In this document: piece after piece, positions 33,126 to 42,599 of the stretch | Position numbering within the stretch: position 1 is the stretch's first letter | Layout: each line of letters opens with the position of its first letter | Assembly (NCBI GenBank): GCA_017379075.1 | Contig: JAFNXL010000044.1 | Coordinates: 1 to 53,954, forward strand | Reading direction: 5' to 3' | Source: Bacteroidaceae bacterium | GTDB lineage: Bacteria > Bacteroidota > Bacteroidia > Bacteroidales > Bacteroidaceae | DNA length: 53,954 nt | Translations under genes and position numbers: made by a program | The notes under the pieces: model-generated | Database searches by the model: none | Told to the model about the DNA's origin: nothing | Seen by the model: only the letters and a program-made list of their open reading frames with translations

Positions 33126-33196
33126 CAAGCCGAAACTGGGCGAAGCCCGCAAAACAGGAAATATCATACATCTAACGAATAAATACAATTGCAACA

Positions 33197-34210
33197 ATGA
33201 AAAGACTTATCCCGATGACCATTATAGCGCTTGCTTTATGCGCCTGCCAAAAGAGCGAGCCTAAACAGCAAGAGGAGACAATAACCGTGAAGACCGAAAA
33301 GGCAGCATTAGGTGAACTGACCTCAGCCACCCCCTATGTAGGCGTGGTGGAAGAGGAACAGAGCACTCTGGTTAGCTTCACGGGCATGGCCACGTTGAAA
33401 ACCCTTCATGCCCGAGAGGGACAAAGCGTAAGGAAAGGACAACTGCTTGCCACCATTGATGACACACAGGCACGAAACGCCCTGGCTGCGGCAAAATCCA
33501 CACTGGACCAGGCTACTGATGCCCATTCACGAATGAAGACACTGCATGAGAGCAATTCGCTGCCCGAAATGAAATGGGTGGAGATTGAAAGCAAGCTGCA
33601 ACAAGCCAAGGCAAGTTATGACATGTGCTTGAAGAACGTGGAGGACTGCTCCCTGTACGCTCCTTGCAATGGTGTGGTGGGCAGTAAGATCATGAACGTG
33701 GGCGAGACGGTTCTGCCCTCCCAACCCGTACTGCACATCCTATCCATTGACCGCGTTAAGGTAAGAGTGAGCATCCCTGAAAAGGAAATCGCATCCATCA
33801 CTCCAGAGACAGCCACACTCATCATGCCCGATGCCCTGCCCGGAGAGACTTTTGAGGGAGGCAAGATAGAAAAGGGCGTGAGCGCCGATGCCGTTTCGCA
33901 CACTTACGACATCCGTATCGCTTTGGAAAACCCCGGACACAAATTGCTTCCTGGAATGGTGGCCAAGGTGGCCATGAAGGACAATGCGGAGGAAAGAAAG
34001 ATTACCTTGCCCGTGAAAGCCGTTCAACAAACCACAGACAAGACTCTTTTCGTCTGGGTGGAAAAGGACGGAAAAGCACAGCGCAGACCCATCACCGTTG
34101 GCGAGACAAGCGGCAACAGAATTGCCATTGAGAGCGGACTGCAAGAGGGCGAAAACGTAATTACAGAAGGCTATCAGAAGGTTGGAGAAGGCACACCGAT
34201 TAAATTCTGA
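33197..34210 (+). CDS. RND efflux periplasmic adaptor lipoprotein
   Basis: The 337-residue membrane fusion protein has a lipoprotein signal (MTIIALALCAC, Cys near 16), a barrel-sandwich half (FTGMATLKTLHAREGQSVRKGQLLATIDD), an alpha-helical hairpin, the second half (CSLYAPCNGVVGSKIMNVGETV), a beta-barrel and a membrane-proximal domain (KAVQQTTDKTLFVWVEKDGKAQRRPITVG). It links the inner-membrane pump to the TolC-type channel. It is the first gene of a three-gene RND operon, and no regulator gene is adjacent. Confidence 0.93.
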   Translation: MKRLIPMTIIALALCACQKSEPKQQEETITVKTEKAALGELTSATPYVGVVEEEQSTLVSFTGMATLKTLHAREGQSVRKGQLLATIDDTQARNALAAAKSTLDQATDAHSRMKTLHESNSLPEMKWVEIESKLQQAKASYDMCLKNVEDCSLYAPCNGVVGSKIMNVGETVLPSQPVLHILSIDRVKVRVSIPEKEIASITPETATLIMPDALPGETFEGGKIEKGVSADAVSHTYDIRIALENPGHKLLPGMVAKVAMKDNAEERKITLPVKAVQQTTDKTLFVWVEKDGKAQRRPITVGETSGNRIAIESGLQEGENVITEGYQKVGEGTPIKF

Positions 34211-34241
34211 ATACCAACAAAATATCCAAGATAGATTAAAC

Positions 34242-34292
34242 AACTTGTTAAGGAAGATTCTGTACATTCTGTAACAACCTTTATAACAAGTT
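34242..34292 (+). promoter_or_regulatory. Inverted repeat between adaptor and pump genes
   Basis: AACTTGTTA (34242-34250) is the perfect inverted repeat of TAACAAGTT (34284-34292); AGG next to the first arm can pair with CCT next to the second. Inside, ATTCTGTA occurs twice. It could be an intra-operon hairpin that sets mRNA stability, or an operator. Confidence 0.4.
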
Positions 34293-34317
34293 ATCACTAC
34301 CCAGAAACGCAAAGAAA

Positions 34318-37300
34318 ATGAAATCGAATAAACTAACTGGATGGGCTGCTTGGTCCGTTAACAATTACCGCATTGCCACATTGCTAACCGTACTGCTACT
34401 GGCATTCGGAGTGTACGGACTGTACGTGATGCCCAAGGACGAATTTCCGCCTTTTGTGGTGAGACAAGGCGTGGTTATTGCCGTGATGCCCGGAGCCACA
34501 AGCGAGGAGATTGAAGCTCAAGTGGCACGGCCACTGGAACGATACATATTCACATATAAGGAAGTGAACCGACAAAAAACCACCACCACAAGCAGCAACG
34601 GAATGTGTATGATGATGGTGCAGATGCACGACAACATCAACAAGAAAGACGAGGTGTGGAGCAAAATCAAACACGGGCTCAACACGTTCAAGAGCAGCCT
34701 GCCTGGAGGTGTATTGGCACTGGTCGTCAACGAAGACTTCGGCGATGCCTGTGCCTTGCTCATCACCGTAGAGAGCCAACAACGCAGCTATCGCGAACTG
34801 CAACAATACAGCGACGAATTGGCTGACCGTCTGCGCCGAGTGCCCAGCGTGAGCAATGTGAGACAATATGGCGAGGTGAAGGAACAGATTACCCTCTATG
34901 TAGACCGCGAAAGACTGGCAGCCTATGGAATCGGCCAGGCCACCATCATGCAGGCATTGGGCGGACAAGGACTTACAACCATGAGCGGAAGTCTCACTGG
35001 AAAGCAACAGCACATCACCCTGCACGTAGCCCCGACAGAAAGAAGCGAACAGGAACTGGCACAACAGATTATCTACAGCGATGGAAACAAGAATGTCCGT
35101 TTGTGCGACGTGGCCGAAATACGGCGTGAATATGACACCAGCGAGAAGTACATCGAGAACAACGGCAACCGTTGCGTGCTGCTCTCTTTGGAAATGAGTC
35201 CTGGAAACAACATTGTGGCCTATGGAAAGGAAGTGGACCAGGTGCTGGACCAGTTCCGTGCAGACTATATCCCCGAAGACGTGCAAATGCGCCGCATTAC
35301 AGACCTTCCGCAAGTGGTGAGCCAGTCGGTCTATGACTTCCTGCGCGACCTTGTCATCTCCATGGCCATCATCGTGCTGGTGATGATGATCCTCTTCCCC
35401 CTGAGAAGCGCCATTGTGGCAGCCATCACCATTCCGCTTAGCACATTTATCTCCGTGGGCATCATGTATGCCATGGACATTCCGTTGAACACCATCACGT
35501 TGGCGTGCCTCATTGTGGTACTGGGCATGATTGTGGACAACAGCATCGTGGTGATTGACGGCTATCTGGAATATCTCGGCATGGGTATGGGACGCAGAGA
35601 GGCCGCCGTTAAGAGCGTGAAGCAATACTTCTGGCCCATGATGCTTGCCACCATCTGTATTTGTGCCATCTTCTATCCGTTGGTGATTACCATGACGGGA
35701 GAGGCCGGAGACGTAATCGGAATGTTCCCCGTAACCATCACCATCAACCTGATGGTATCACTTGCCGTGGCCGTGGTGGTGATTCCCATTCTCAACGCTG
35801 CCATCATCAGAAAGGCACCCGCAAAGAAAGCCGACAAGAAGGATATTACCGACTGGGTGCAGATTGCCTACGAACATAGTCTGAAGTGGACCTTCCGCCA
35901 CCCCTGGCTTACTATGGTCATTGCCATAGTGATTGTGGCTACCACAAGCCTCATCTTCCCCACCCTGAAGATGCGACAGTTCCCCTATGCCGACCGCAAC
36001 CAGTTTGCCGTGGAGATATTCCTTCCCCAAGGCGAGGGACTTGAGCGCACCCGTGCCGTGGCGGACAGTATGCGACACATTCTGGAGAAGGACACACGCG
36101 TACATAGCGTAACCTCCTTCATAGGCTGCTCATCGCCCCGCTTCCAGATTAGCTACGCCCCGCAGATGGGAGGACGAAACTTCGCACAGCTCATCGTGAA
36201 CACCCCCGACATTCAGAGCACTTTTGACGTGCTGAACGAATACGCCCCCAAATACAGCAACCATTGGCCCCAGGCCTATTGCCGATTCAAGCAGATGGAT
36301 TTCCTCAATGTGCCCACTTACGAGTACCGTTTCTATGGCAACAATCTGGACAGCATCCACGCAGCAGCGGAAGCACTGATGGGCAAGCTCAGGCAGATTC
36401 CTGAACTGGAATGGGTGCATACCGACTTTGACCATCCGCACCCCATCGTGGACATAGCGCTGGATCCCGTGGCCTGCGCCCAATTGGGCATCAACCGCAC
36501 TTCGGCACAACTCCAGACCACTCTCCAGACCGGCAGCATGCAGGTGGGAAGCATCTGGGAGGACGACTATGAAGTGCCCGTAATCCTGAAGGACGCACAA
36601 AGCGAAAACATCACCTACAGCAACGCAAAGGACATCTATCTGACCACAGCCACCGGAAGAAGCGTCCCCCTCAGACAAGTGGCCGAGGTGAAGGCAGCCT
36701 GGACACAGACCAATATTGTCCACCGCAATGGCGAGCGCTGCATAAGCGTAACGGCAGAGGGCAAGCGCAACGTACTGGCCGCACCGCTACAGGCCCGAAT
36801 AGGCAAGATGATTGAGCAGATGGACCTGCCCCAAGGCGTTAGGGCCGAAGTGGGTGGCGAAATTGAAAAGAACAACGAGATTGTACCCGACATCATGATG
36901 GGTATCGGATTGGCGCTGGTCATCATCTTCTTCTTTATTCTGTTCAATTTCAAGCGCTTTGGCATCACCTTCATCTGCATGGCAGCCATTTCGCTGAGCA
37001 TCCCCGGTGCCATGATAGGCCTTGCCATTGCCGACCGCACGCTTGGACTGACCAGCCTTTTCGGGTTCATCACGCTGATGGGCATCATCATGCGCAACGA
37101 GATTCTCATCTTTGAGCACGCCGACGAAAAGATGGCCGAGGGCATGAGCGCCCGAGATGCCGCATACGATGCCGGACGCCGCAGAATGGTGCCAATTTTC
37201 CTCACCACAGCCACAACGGCGGTGGGTGTGATTCCCATGATTATTGCCGGAAGCTCGTTCTGGATGCCCGTGGGCATCACCATCTTTGCCGGCGGCATCG

Positions 37301-37401
37301 GCACCCTCATTCTCATCGTAAACGTACTGCCCGTGGTCTACTGGAAGCTGAACCAGGGCAGAGACAAGAACCCCCAACTTACCAACACTGCACAGAAATG
37401 A
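34318..37401 (+). CDS. RND family efflux pump (inner membrane permease)
   Basis: The 1027-residue protein has the AcrB/MexB layout: first helix near 14-32, large periplasmic loops with KDEFPPFVVRQGVVIAVMPGATSEEIEAQVARPLE, six helices containing GMIVDNSIVVIDGYLE, a second loop and a final helix group (FGFITLMGIIMRNEILIFEHADE, RRRMVPIFLTTATTAVGVIPM). Proton-driven trimeric pumps of this family export drugs, bile salts or metabolites. The charged residues of the proton relay in helix 4 (VDNS) are present. It overlaps the TolC gene by 4 bases (ATGA). Confidence 0.95.
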   Translation: MKSNKLTGWAAWSVNNYRIATLLTVLLLAFGVYGLYVMPKDEFPPFVVRQGVVIAVMPGATSEEIEAQVARPLERYIFTYKEVNRQKTTTTSSNGMCMMMVQMHDNINKKDEVWSKIKHGLNTFKSSLPGGVLALVVNEDFGDACALLITVESQQRSYRELQQYSDELADRLRRVPSVSNVRQYGEVKEQITLYVDRERLAAYGIGQATIMQALGGQGLTTMSGSLTGKQQHITLHVAPTERSEQELAQQIIYSDGNKNVRLCDVAEIRREYDTSEKYIENNGNRCVLLSLEMSPGNNIVAYGKEVDQVLDQFRADYIPEDVQMRRITDLPQVVSQSVYDFLRDLVISMAIIVLVMMILFPLRSAIVAAITIPLSTFISVGIMYAMDIPLNTITLACLIVVLGMIVDNSIVVIDGYLEYLGMGMGRREAAVKSVKQYFWPMMLATICICAIFYPLVITMTGEAGDVIGMFPVTITINLMVSLAVAVVVIPILNAAIIRKAPAKKADKKDITDWVQIAYEHSLKWTFRHPWLTMVIAIVIVATTSLIFPTLKMRQFPYADRNQFAVEIFLPQGEGLERTRAVADSMRHILEKDTRVHSVTSFIGCSSPRFQISYAPQMGGRNFAQLIVNTPDIQSTFDVLNEYAPKYSNHWPQAYCRFKQMDFLNVPTYEYRFYGNNLDSIHAAAEALMGKLRQIPELEWVHTDFDHPHPIVDIALDPVACAQLGINRTSAQLQTTLQTGSMQVGSIWEDDYEVPVILKDAQSENITYSNAKDIYLTTATGRSVPLRQVAEVKAAWTQTNIVHRNGERCISVTAEGKRNVLAAPLQARIGKMIEQMDLPQGVRAEVGGEIEKNNEIVPDIMMGIGLALVIIFFFILFNFKRFGITFICMAAISLSIPGAMIGLAIADRTLGLTSLFGFITLMGIIMRNEILIFEHADEKMAEGMSARDAAYDAGRRRMVPIFLTTATTAVGVIPMIIAGSSFWMPVGITIFAGGIGTLILIVNVLPVVYWKLNQGRDKNPQLTNTAQK

Positions 37402-38705
37402 AAAGGACACGATTCTATATGACAATAAAAGGTATGGCCGCAGGGTGCCTGCTCGCACTCTGCACCTTGCCCGTTGCGGCACAAAAGCAACAATTCGCAC
37501 TGGACAAGTGCATAGAGATGGCACTGAAAAACAACACCGAGGTGAAGAACGCCCGACTGGAAGTGGAAGTGGCCGACGAAGACCGCAAGTATGCCTTCAC
37601 ACAGATATTCCCGCAAATCAGCGCCATGGGAGCCGGATTCGTGGGAGCAAAGGACCTTATGCGCGGACAAATGGAAGTGCCGCAGATGGGAGCCATGCCT
37701 CTCTCCATGATAAAGAAGGGTGTTGTGGCCACCCTAACGGCCCTGCAGCCCCTTTACATGGGCGGACAGGTAATCAACGCCAACAAAATGGCCGAGTTGC
37801 AGCGTGAAGTCAGGCATCTGGAATTTGAGATGACGGAAAAGGACGTGATACAGAACGTACACGACTACTACTGGCAATTGGTGGCGCTCCGTGGAAACAT
37901 AGCCACACTTGAGGCTGCAGAAAAGCAACTGAACGAAGTATACGGCCTCACTAAAAAGTTTGTGGATGCCGGAGTAACCACACGCAACGACTTGCTCAGA
38001 GTGGAACTGAAAAAACAGGAAACCGCCAGCCAGCGTCTTAAACTGGACAACGGCATTGAGGTGATTCGCCTGCTTCTGGCCCAGCTTTGCGGAGCGGATA
38101 TGATGACCTTTGACATAGAGTCTAAAAACATTCTCACACCACCCGAACCCGAGACCTTCTTTGTCCAGACCGACCAGGCTCTTGGCAACCGCGAAGAGAT
38201 TGAAATGACAGAAAAGGTGGTAGACCTGAGCGCCTTGCAAGTGAAGATGGAAAGGGGAAAGAACCTGCCCACGGTGGCCGTGGGAGCTGCGGGCCTCTAC
38301 TATAACATGATGGAAGACAACCAGGGCAATCTGGTAGGACTGGCAACCGTTTCCGTCCCCATCAGCGGTTGGTGGAGCGGAAGCCACAAGATACGAAAAG
38401 CCAAACTGGCGTTGGAACAGAGCCGCAACAAGCTGCGCGACACCAAAGACAAGCTGGCCATAGAAATCATCACCTCATGGAACGCCCTGGAAGAGGCATA
38501 CGCCCAGATTGAGATTGCCCGCCAAAGTGTGGAACAGGCCAACGAGAACCTGCGTCTAAGCCGAGACCAGTACAACGCCGGCACAATGGACATGACGGAG
38601 CTGTTGGATGCCGTAACGCTTCATACACAAAGCCATTCCGCGCTTACATCGGCCTGTGCGGATTATCAGAAGCGCATAGCGGAATACCAGCGCAAGACCC
38701 GGTAA
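37398..38705 (+). CDS. TolC family outer membrane efflux channel (RND operon)
   Basis: The 435-residue protein has a signal peptide (GMAAGCLLALCTLPVAAQK) and the double-repeat TolC pattern: FALDKCIEMALKNNTEVKNARLEVEVADED, and NRDNLLRVELKK-like and EEAYAQIEIARQSVEQANENLRLSRDQYNAGTMDMTELLDAVTL segments of the helical tunnel. It forms the outer membrane exit of the RND system. Its ATG overlaps the pump stop codon, so it is co-translated. A 9-base repeat array follows. Confidence 0.93.
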   Translation: MKRTRFYMTIKGMAAGCLLALCTLPVAAQKQQFALDKCIEMALKNNTEVKNARLEVEVADEDRKYAFTQIFPQISAMGAGFVGAKDLMRGQMEVPQMGAMPLSMIKKGVVATLTALQPLYMGGQVINANKMAELQREVRHLEFEMTEKDVIQNVHDYYWQLVALRGNIATLEAAEKQLNEVYGLTKKFVDAGVTTRNDLLRVELKKQETASQRLKLDNGIEVIRLLLAQLCGADMMTFDIESKNILTPPEPETFFVQTDQALGNREEIEMTEKVVDLSALQVKMERGKNLPTVAVGAAGLYYNMMEDNQGNLVGLATVSVPISGWWSGSHKIRKAKLALEQSRNKLRDTKDKLAIEIITSWNALEEAYAQIEIARQSVEQANENLRLSRDQYNAGTMDMTELLDAVTLHTQSHSALTSACADYQKRIAEYQRKTR

Positions 38706-38711
38706 TTGGTT

Positions 38712-38774
38712 CTAGAAGGCCTAGAAAAACTAGAAAAACTAGAAAATCTAGAACTTCTAGAACCTCTAGAAAAA
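38712..38774. repeat. Seven tandem copies of CTAGAANNN
   Basis: Units of exactly 9 bases stand at 38712, 38721, 38730, 38739, 38748, 38757 and 38766, each CTAGAA plus three variable bases. The array fills almost the whole gap between the convergent TolC and threonine aldolase stop codons. Confidence 0.95.
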
Positions 38775-38776
38775 AA

Positions 38777-39814
38777 CTAAATCCCCTTCAGCGCTGCAAT
38801 CAGCTTGTCCGTGTTCTCGGGCAGGGTGCCCCAGCTTGTACAGATGCGGATGGTTGTATGTTCCTGGTCGGGCTTTCCCCAAACGGAGAAAAGGAAATCG
38901 GCCGAAAGCTTTGCCAAATCTTTGTCCGGGAGGGTAAAGAACAACTGGTTGGTGGGACTGGCCACCGCCTCGGGATACCCCTTTGCCAACAAGACCTCGC
39001 GGATGCGCGTAGCCTCACTCACGGCATGGCGGGCCAGACGCAGATAAAGGTCGTCCTGCATCAGCGTTTCAAACTGGATGCCCAGCAATCGGCCTTTTGC
39101 AAGCATTCCCCCACCCTGCTTTATACAATAGCGGAAATCCTTTGCCAAAACAGGATTGGCAAACACCACCGCCTCGCCAAAGAGCGCGCCCTGTTTGGTG
39201 CCGCCAATGTAGAACACATCGGCCAGACGAGCCAGCAAGGGAAGCGTAACGTCCGATGCAGGGGAAGCCAGGCCATAGCCCAGACGCGCGCCATCGATGA
39301 ACAAGGGCAGTCCGAACTCCACGCACACATCATGAATCTCCTCCAGTTCCTTCAGGCTGTACAACGTGCCAAACTCTGTTGAGTAGCTGATGTAAACCAT
39401 TCCGGGCTGTACCGTATGCTCGGGGCCGTCCTCGGCGTAATGCCCAGCCACACAATGACGTATCTGCGCGGCAGTGATCTTTCCTTCTTTGGCAGGAAGC
39501 GCAATCACCTTGTGTCCGCCGTGCTCAATGGCGCCCGTCTCGTGTACGGCGATATGTCCCGTTTCGGCCGCAACAACGCCCTGATAGGGGCGCAGAATGC
39601 TGCTTATGACCGTGACGTTGGCCTGTGTACCGCCCACCAGAAAATGCACCTCGGCATGGGGCGCCTTGCAAGCTTCCTGGATGAGGCGGCGTGCGTTCTG
39701 ACAATGCGGGTCCTCGCCATAGCCCACGTTTTGTTCCATATTAGTACGCGCAAGAGCGCTCAGAATTTCGGGGGCACAGCCCTCGTTATAGTCACATTGA
39801 AATTGGATTTTCAT
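38777..39814 (-). CDS. Low-specificity threonine aldolase-like PLP enzyme
   Basis: The 345-residue protein is of the beta-eliminating lyase/threonine aldolase family (PLP fold type I). It begins FQCDYNEGCAPEILSAL and shows VHFLVGGTQANVTVIS, HETGAIEHGGHKVI, the PLP-contacting LFIDGARLGYGLAS and the Schiff-base lysine in YIGGTKQGALFG. It would split threonine or allo-threonine to glycine and acetaldehyde. Cytosolic. A TATATTTG element lies at 39851-39858 on the minus strand. Length is typical. Confidence 0.9.
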   Translation of the reverse strand: MKIQFQCDYNEGCAPEILSALARTNMEQNVGYGEDPHCQNARRLIQEACKAPHAEVHFLVGGTQANVTVISSILRPYQGVVAAETGHIAVHETGAIEHGGHKVIALPAKEGKITAAQIRHCVAGHYAEDGPEHTVQPGMVYISYSTEFGTLYSLKELEEIHDVCVEFGLPLFIDGARLGYGLASPASDVTLPLLARLADVFYIGGTKQGALFGEAVVFANPVLAKDFRYCIKQGGGMLAKGRLLGIQFETLMQDDLYLRLARHAVSEATRIREVLLAKGYPEAVASPTNQLFFTLPDKDLAKLSADFLFSVWGKPDQEHTTIRICTSWGTLPENTDKLIAALKGI

Positions 39815-39850
39815 ACTAAATTGTCAATCTTTTTACCTTAAAACTGGCTG

Positions 39851-39858
39851 CAAATATA
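39851..39858 (-). promoter_or_regulatory. -7 element of the threonine aldolase gene
   Basis: The minus strand reads TATATTTG, 36 bases before the ATG at 39814. Confidence 0.6.
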
Positions 39859-39943
39859 CGACAAAATGCATGAAAAGCGAACAAAAAACCCCGTTATAGG
39901 CAAAAAAACAGCACTTTCGAGGCCAAAAAACACAATAAAACAC

Positions 39944-39951
39944 TAACTTTG
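39944..39951 (+). promoter_or_regulatory. -7 element of the phosphodiesterase gene
   Basis: TAACTTTG matches TAnnTTTG, 70 bases before ATG 40022. Directly after it GTTAGGCTTTT occurs twice in tandem (39951-39973). Confidence 0.6.
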
Positions 39952-40021
39952 TTAGGCTTTTGTTAGGCTTTTACGCATGCAGAAGGACAAAAATGATAAC
40001 TCTATAACACAAAAAAACAAG

Positions 40022-40924
40022 ATGAAAAAGCTATTCTTACTCCCGCTCATCGCCATGGCCATGTGCATTGTATCCTGCACCTCCGAGCCTAAACCTGTGG
40101 CCGAACACGTTATCCTCATCGGACTGGACGGATGGGGCTCATACAGCGTGGAAAAGGCTGAAATGCCCAACGTAAAAGCCCTGATGCAGGAGGGATGCCA
40201 CACGCTGCAGAAACGTGCCGTGCTGCCCTCTTCAAGCGCTGTAAACTGGGCCAGCATGTTCATGGGCGCCTGCCCCGAACTCCACGGCTACACCGAATGG
40301 GGTTCCAAGACACCCGAGATTCCCTCCCGTGTAAAGGGCGACAACGACATCTTCCCCACCATCTTCCAAGTGCTCAGAAAAGCCCGCCCTGAGGCCGAAA
40401 TCGGCTGCCTTTACGAGTGGGACGGCATCAAATACCTCGTGGACACCCTCTCCACAAGCCATTATGCGCAGACTCCCGAGGGAAAAAACTACACCGACGA
40501 GCTGAAAAACATGGCCTGCGCCTACATTAAGGACAAGAAACCCACGTTTGCAGCCATCATTTATGACAACCCCGACCATGTTGGCCACGCCATTGGCCAT
40601 GACACACCGGAATATTATGCCAACCTGAAGGAACTTGACGGTTACATTGGCGAGATTGTAGAAGCCACCAAGGAGGCCGGAATCTACGAAAACACCATCT
40701 TTATCATCACCGCAGACCACGGAGGCATCAACAAAGGCCACGGCGGAAAGACACTGCAGGAGATGGAAACACCCTTCATCATTGCAGGAAAGGGCATTAA
40801 GAAGGGCACAACCATTGAGCAAAGCATGATGCAGTTTGACTGCGCATCCACCATTGCCCGCATTTTCGCGCTCGACCAACCCCAGGTATGGATTGGCCGT
40901 CCCATGATGGAAATCTTCGAATAA
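40022..40924 (+). CDS. Type I phosphodiesterase/alkaline phosphatase-like lipoprotein
   Basis: The protein is 300 residues from ATG 40022 (MKKLFLLPLIAMAMCIVSC, lipobox Cys near 19). It has the alkaline phosphatase superfamily core of nucleotide pyrophosphatase/phosphodiesterases: VILIGLDGWGSYSVE with a metal Asp, a nucleophile Ser/Thr region PSSSAVNWASMFMG, IIYDNPDHVGHAIGH with metal ligands, and FIITADHGGINKGHGG. It would cleave phosphodiesters or phosphates in the periplasm. The substrate is unknown. A start 15 codons upstream would hide the signal peptide and is rejected. Confidence 0.88.
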   Translation: MKKLFLLPLIAMAMCIVSCTSEPKPVAEHVILIGLDGWGSYSVEKAEMPNVKALMQEGCHTLQKRAVLPSSSAVNWASMFMGACPELHGYTEWGSKTPEIPSRVKGDNDIFPTIFQVLRKARPEAEIGCLYEWDGIKYLVDTLSTSHYAQTPEGKNYTDELKNMACAYIKDKKPTFAAIIYDNPDHVGHAIGHDTPEYYANLKELDGYIGEIVEATKEAGIYENTIFIITADHGGINKGHGGKTLQEMETPFIIAGKGIKKGTTIEQSMMQFDCASTIARIFALDQPQVWIGRPMMEIFE

Positions 40925-40947
40925 AAAGCCTTTCAAGGCTCAAAAAA

Positions 40948-41008
40948 ACTGGGCTGTGGACTGCAAACACCATTCCAACTCGTTTGCGGCTCACGGCCCA
41001 GTGTTTTT
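40948..41008 (+). terminator. Long hairpin terminator between convergent genes
   Basis: CTGGGCTGTGGACTGCAAAC (40949-40968) pairs imperfectly with the region 40982-41001 (GTTTGCGGCTCACGGCCCAG), then TGTTTTTCC. A-rich text precedes it, so it may also end upp on the other strand. Confidence 0.8.
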
Positions 41009-41051
41009 CCTTTAAACTACAAGAACACGGATATCAAACAGCTTGTCCGCG

Positions 41052-41675
41052 TCATTTTGTTCCAAAAATTCTGTCACCGGCATCGCCCAGACCGGGAAGA
41101 ATGTAATTGTGTTCGTTCAACCCCTCGTCAATCGAAGCCAGATAGATATCCACATCGGGATGGGCGTCACTGACGGCCTGCACTCCCTTCGGAGACGCCA
41201 CCAGGGCCATCATGCGGATATGCTTGAATCCGTCCTTTTTCAAACGCGAAATGGCATCGCACGCACTGCCTCCCGTGGCCAGCATGGGGTCGGCCAGTAT
41301 AACCAGACGGTCCTTGTTTTCCGGCATCTTATAGTAATAGAACACGGGTTGGCAAGTCTTTTCGTCTCGATACATACCAATATGGCCGACACGGGCCGAA
41401 GGAATCAGCTCCAACAAACCGTCCACCATACCGAGTCCGGCACGCAAAATGGGGGCAATCACCACCTTCTTGCCGGCTATCTTGGGCGCTTCCATCTCTT
41501 GCAGAGGAGTGGCTATGCGCTCGTATGACAAAGGAAAATCACGAGTAATCTCATACCCCATCAACATGGAAATCTCCCGCAGACACTGGCGGAATTTGGA
41601 CGTTGGAGTATCAATGTTGCGCATAATGCTGAGCTTATGCAGGACCAACGGGTGGTCAATAATGTGTACACTCAT
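41052..41675 (-). CDS. upp: Uracil phosphoribosyltransferase
   Basis: The 207-residue protein has the usual length and signatures of Upp: RNIDTPTSKFRQCLREISMLMGYE at the start, PILRAGLGMVDGLLELIPSARVGHIGMYRDE, the PRPP loop VILADPMLATGGSACDAI and the C-terminal GLGDAGDRIFGTK that binds uracil. It makes UMP from uracil and PRPP in pyrimidine salvage. Cytosolic and transcribed alone. Confidence 0.97.
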   Translation of the reverse strand: MSVHIIDHPLVLHKLSIMRNIDTPTSKFRQCLREISMLMGYEITRDFPLSYERIATPLQEMEAPKIAGKKVVIAPILRAGLGMVDGLLELIPSARVGHIGMYRDEKTCQPVFYYYKMPENKDRLVILADPMLATGGSACDAISRLKKDGFKHIRMMALVASPKGVQAVSDAHPDVDIYLASIDEGLNEHNYILPGLGDAGDRIFGTK

Positions 41676-42027
41676 ATATAAAAAATGTATGTTTTTTCTT
41701 CCGATTACAGCACAAAGATATTAAAACTTTTCTGTTTCGCCACGTTGGTATCATGATTTTTTTAAGGGATTTTGTGCCATTTTCATCCTTCACACGCCTT
41801 CGTTCGGCAGCATTTTTCCATGGTTTTGGGGAACGTTCTTTATGGTTCCCTGCATCTAATGTGCGTTTTATCGAAGGGGGGTCTGTTTTGGACGGGGCAT
41901 ATACACGCGTTTTGTGGCCTTTTTCTGTGCTGTGCGAAGGTAAAAACACACGTTTGAGAGGGGTAAAACAACCATAACTATGACAACATGATGTGTTGTA
42001 AAACACCCCCATTTGGCCATTTGGGGT

Positions 42028-42071
42028 ATCCCAAAAGGCGGTTTGGGGTATAAGAAACGGGGTTTCCGGGC
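42028..42071. repeat. 22-bp palindromic repeat array, second locus
   Basis: Units at 42028-42049 and 42050-42071, with a third partial unit before them, follow the 22-base pattern seen at 17610-17677 (ATCCCAAAAGGCGGTTTGGG). Each has an inverted CCCAAA..TTTGGG core. The gap from 41676 to 43062 contains no convincing gene. Confidence 0.6.
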
Positions 42072-42364
42072 ATCGGAACAAGGGTGCAGAGGTGGAGTTT
42101 TGGGGTGTCAAGGGCTGAGAAATGGGGGTCTGAGGCCTCGTTATACGCCCAAAATTGGGTAAAAGGAGAAAAGGAACAATCCATTTTTGCAATTTTCAGG
42201 GCATGCAAAACGGCATCGTTTGTAGATATAAAACATAGGAAAATTACACCTAATCCCCGTTTTTAACGTTGTATATAATGCTGATTACCAATATATTGTC
42301 ATTACACCCACTCCACTTCAACAATAACTTCCCCGCTACGACAGACGCACTATGCAATGGACTA

Positions 42365-42555
42365 AGAATTTGCAATTGCAAATGCAAATGCAAAAGAAGA
42401 GCTTTTGTCATGTTGTGGTCGCTGAAAAAAGAGGTAAAATATAATATATATATTTATATAATATTATTATTTTTATAATAATATTATATAACCGCTCCGC
42501 TCCACCCTACACATTCACTAAAAATTTGCATTTGCATTTTGCATTTGCAAAAAAG
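42365..42555. repeat. Inverted-repeat element with TTTGCATT arms
   Basis: The left arm has GCAATTGCAAATGCAAATGC and the right arm TTTGCATTTGCATTTTGCAT, facing each other across an AT-only core (TATATATTTATATAATATTA and its mirror). It holds the same place, before a promoter-leader module, as the element at 18055-18205. Confidence 0.6.
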
Positions 42556-42599
42556 AGTTGAACAATACTGCCTTGGCTGCACCTTGGAAAATCATAGAC

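Noticed and set aside
41656-42192. 178-codon minus-strand frame after upp
   Set aside because: It covers the 22-bp palindromic array, lacks a promoter and family features, and overlaps the promoter region of upp.
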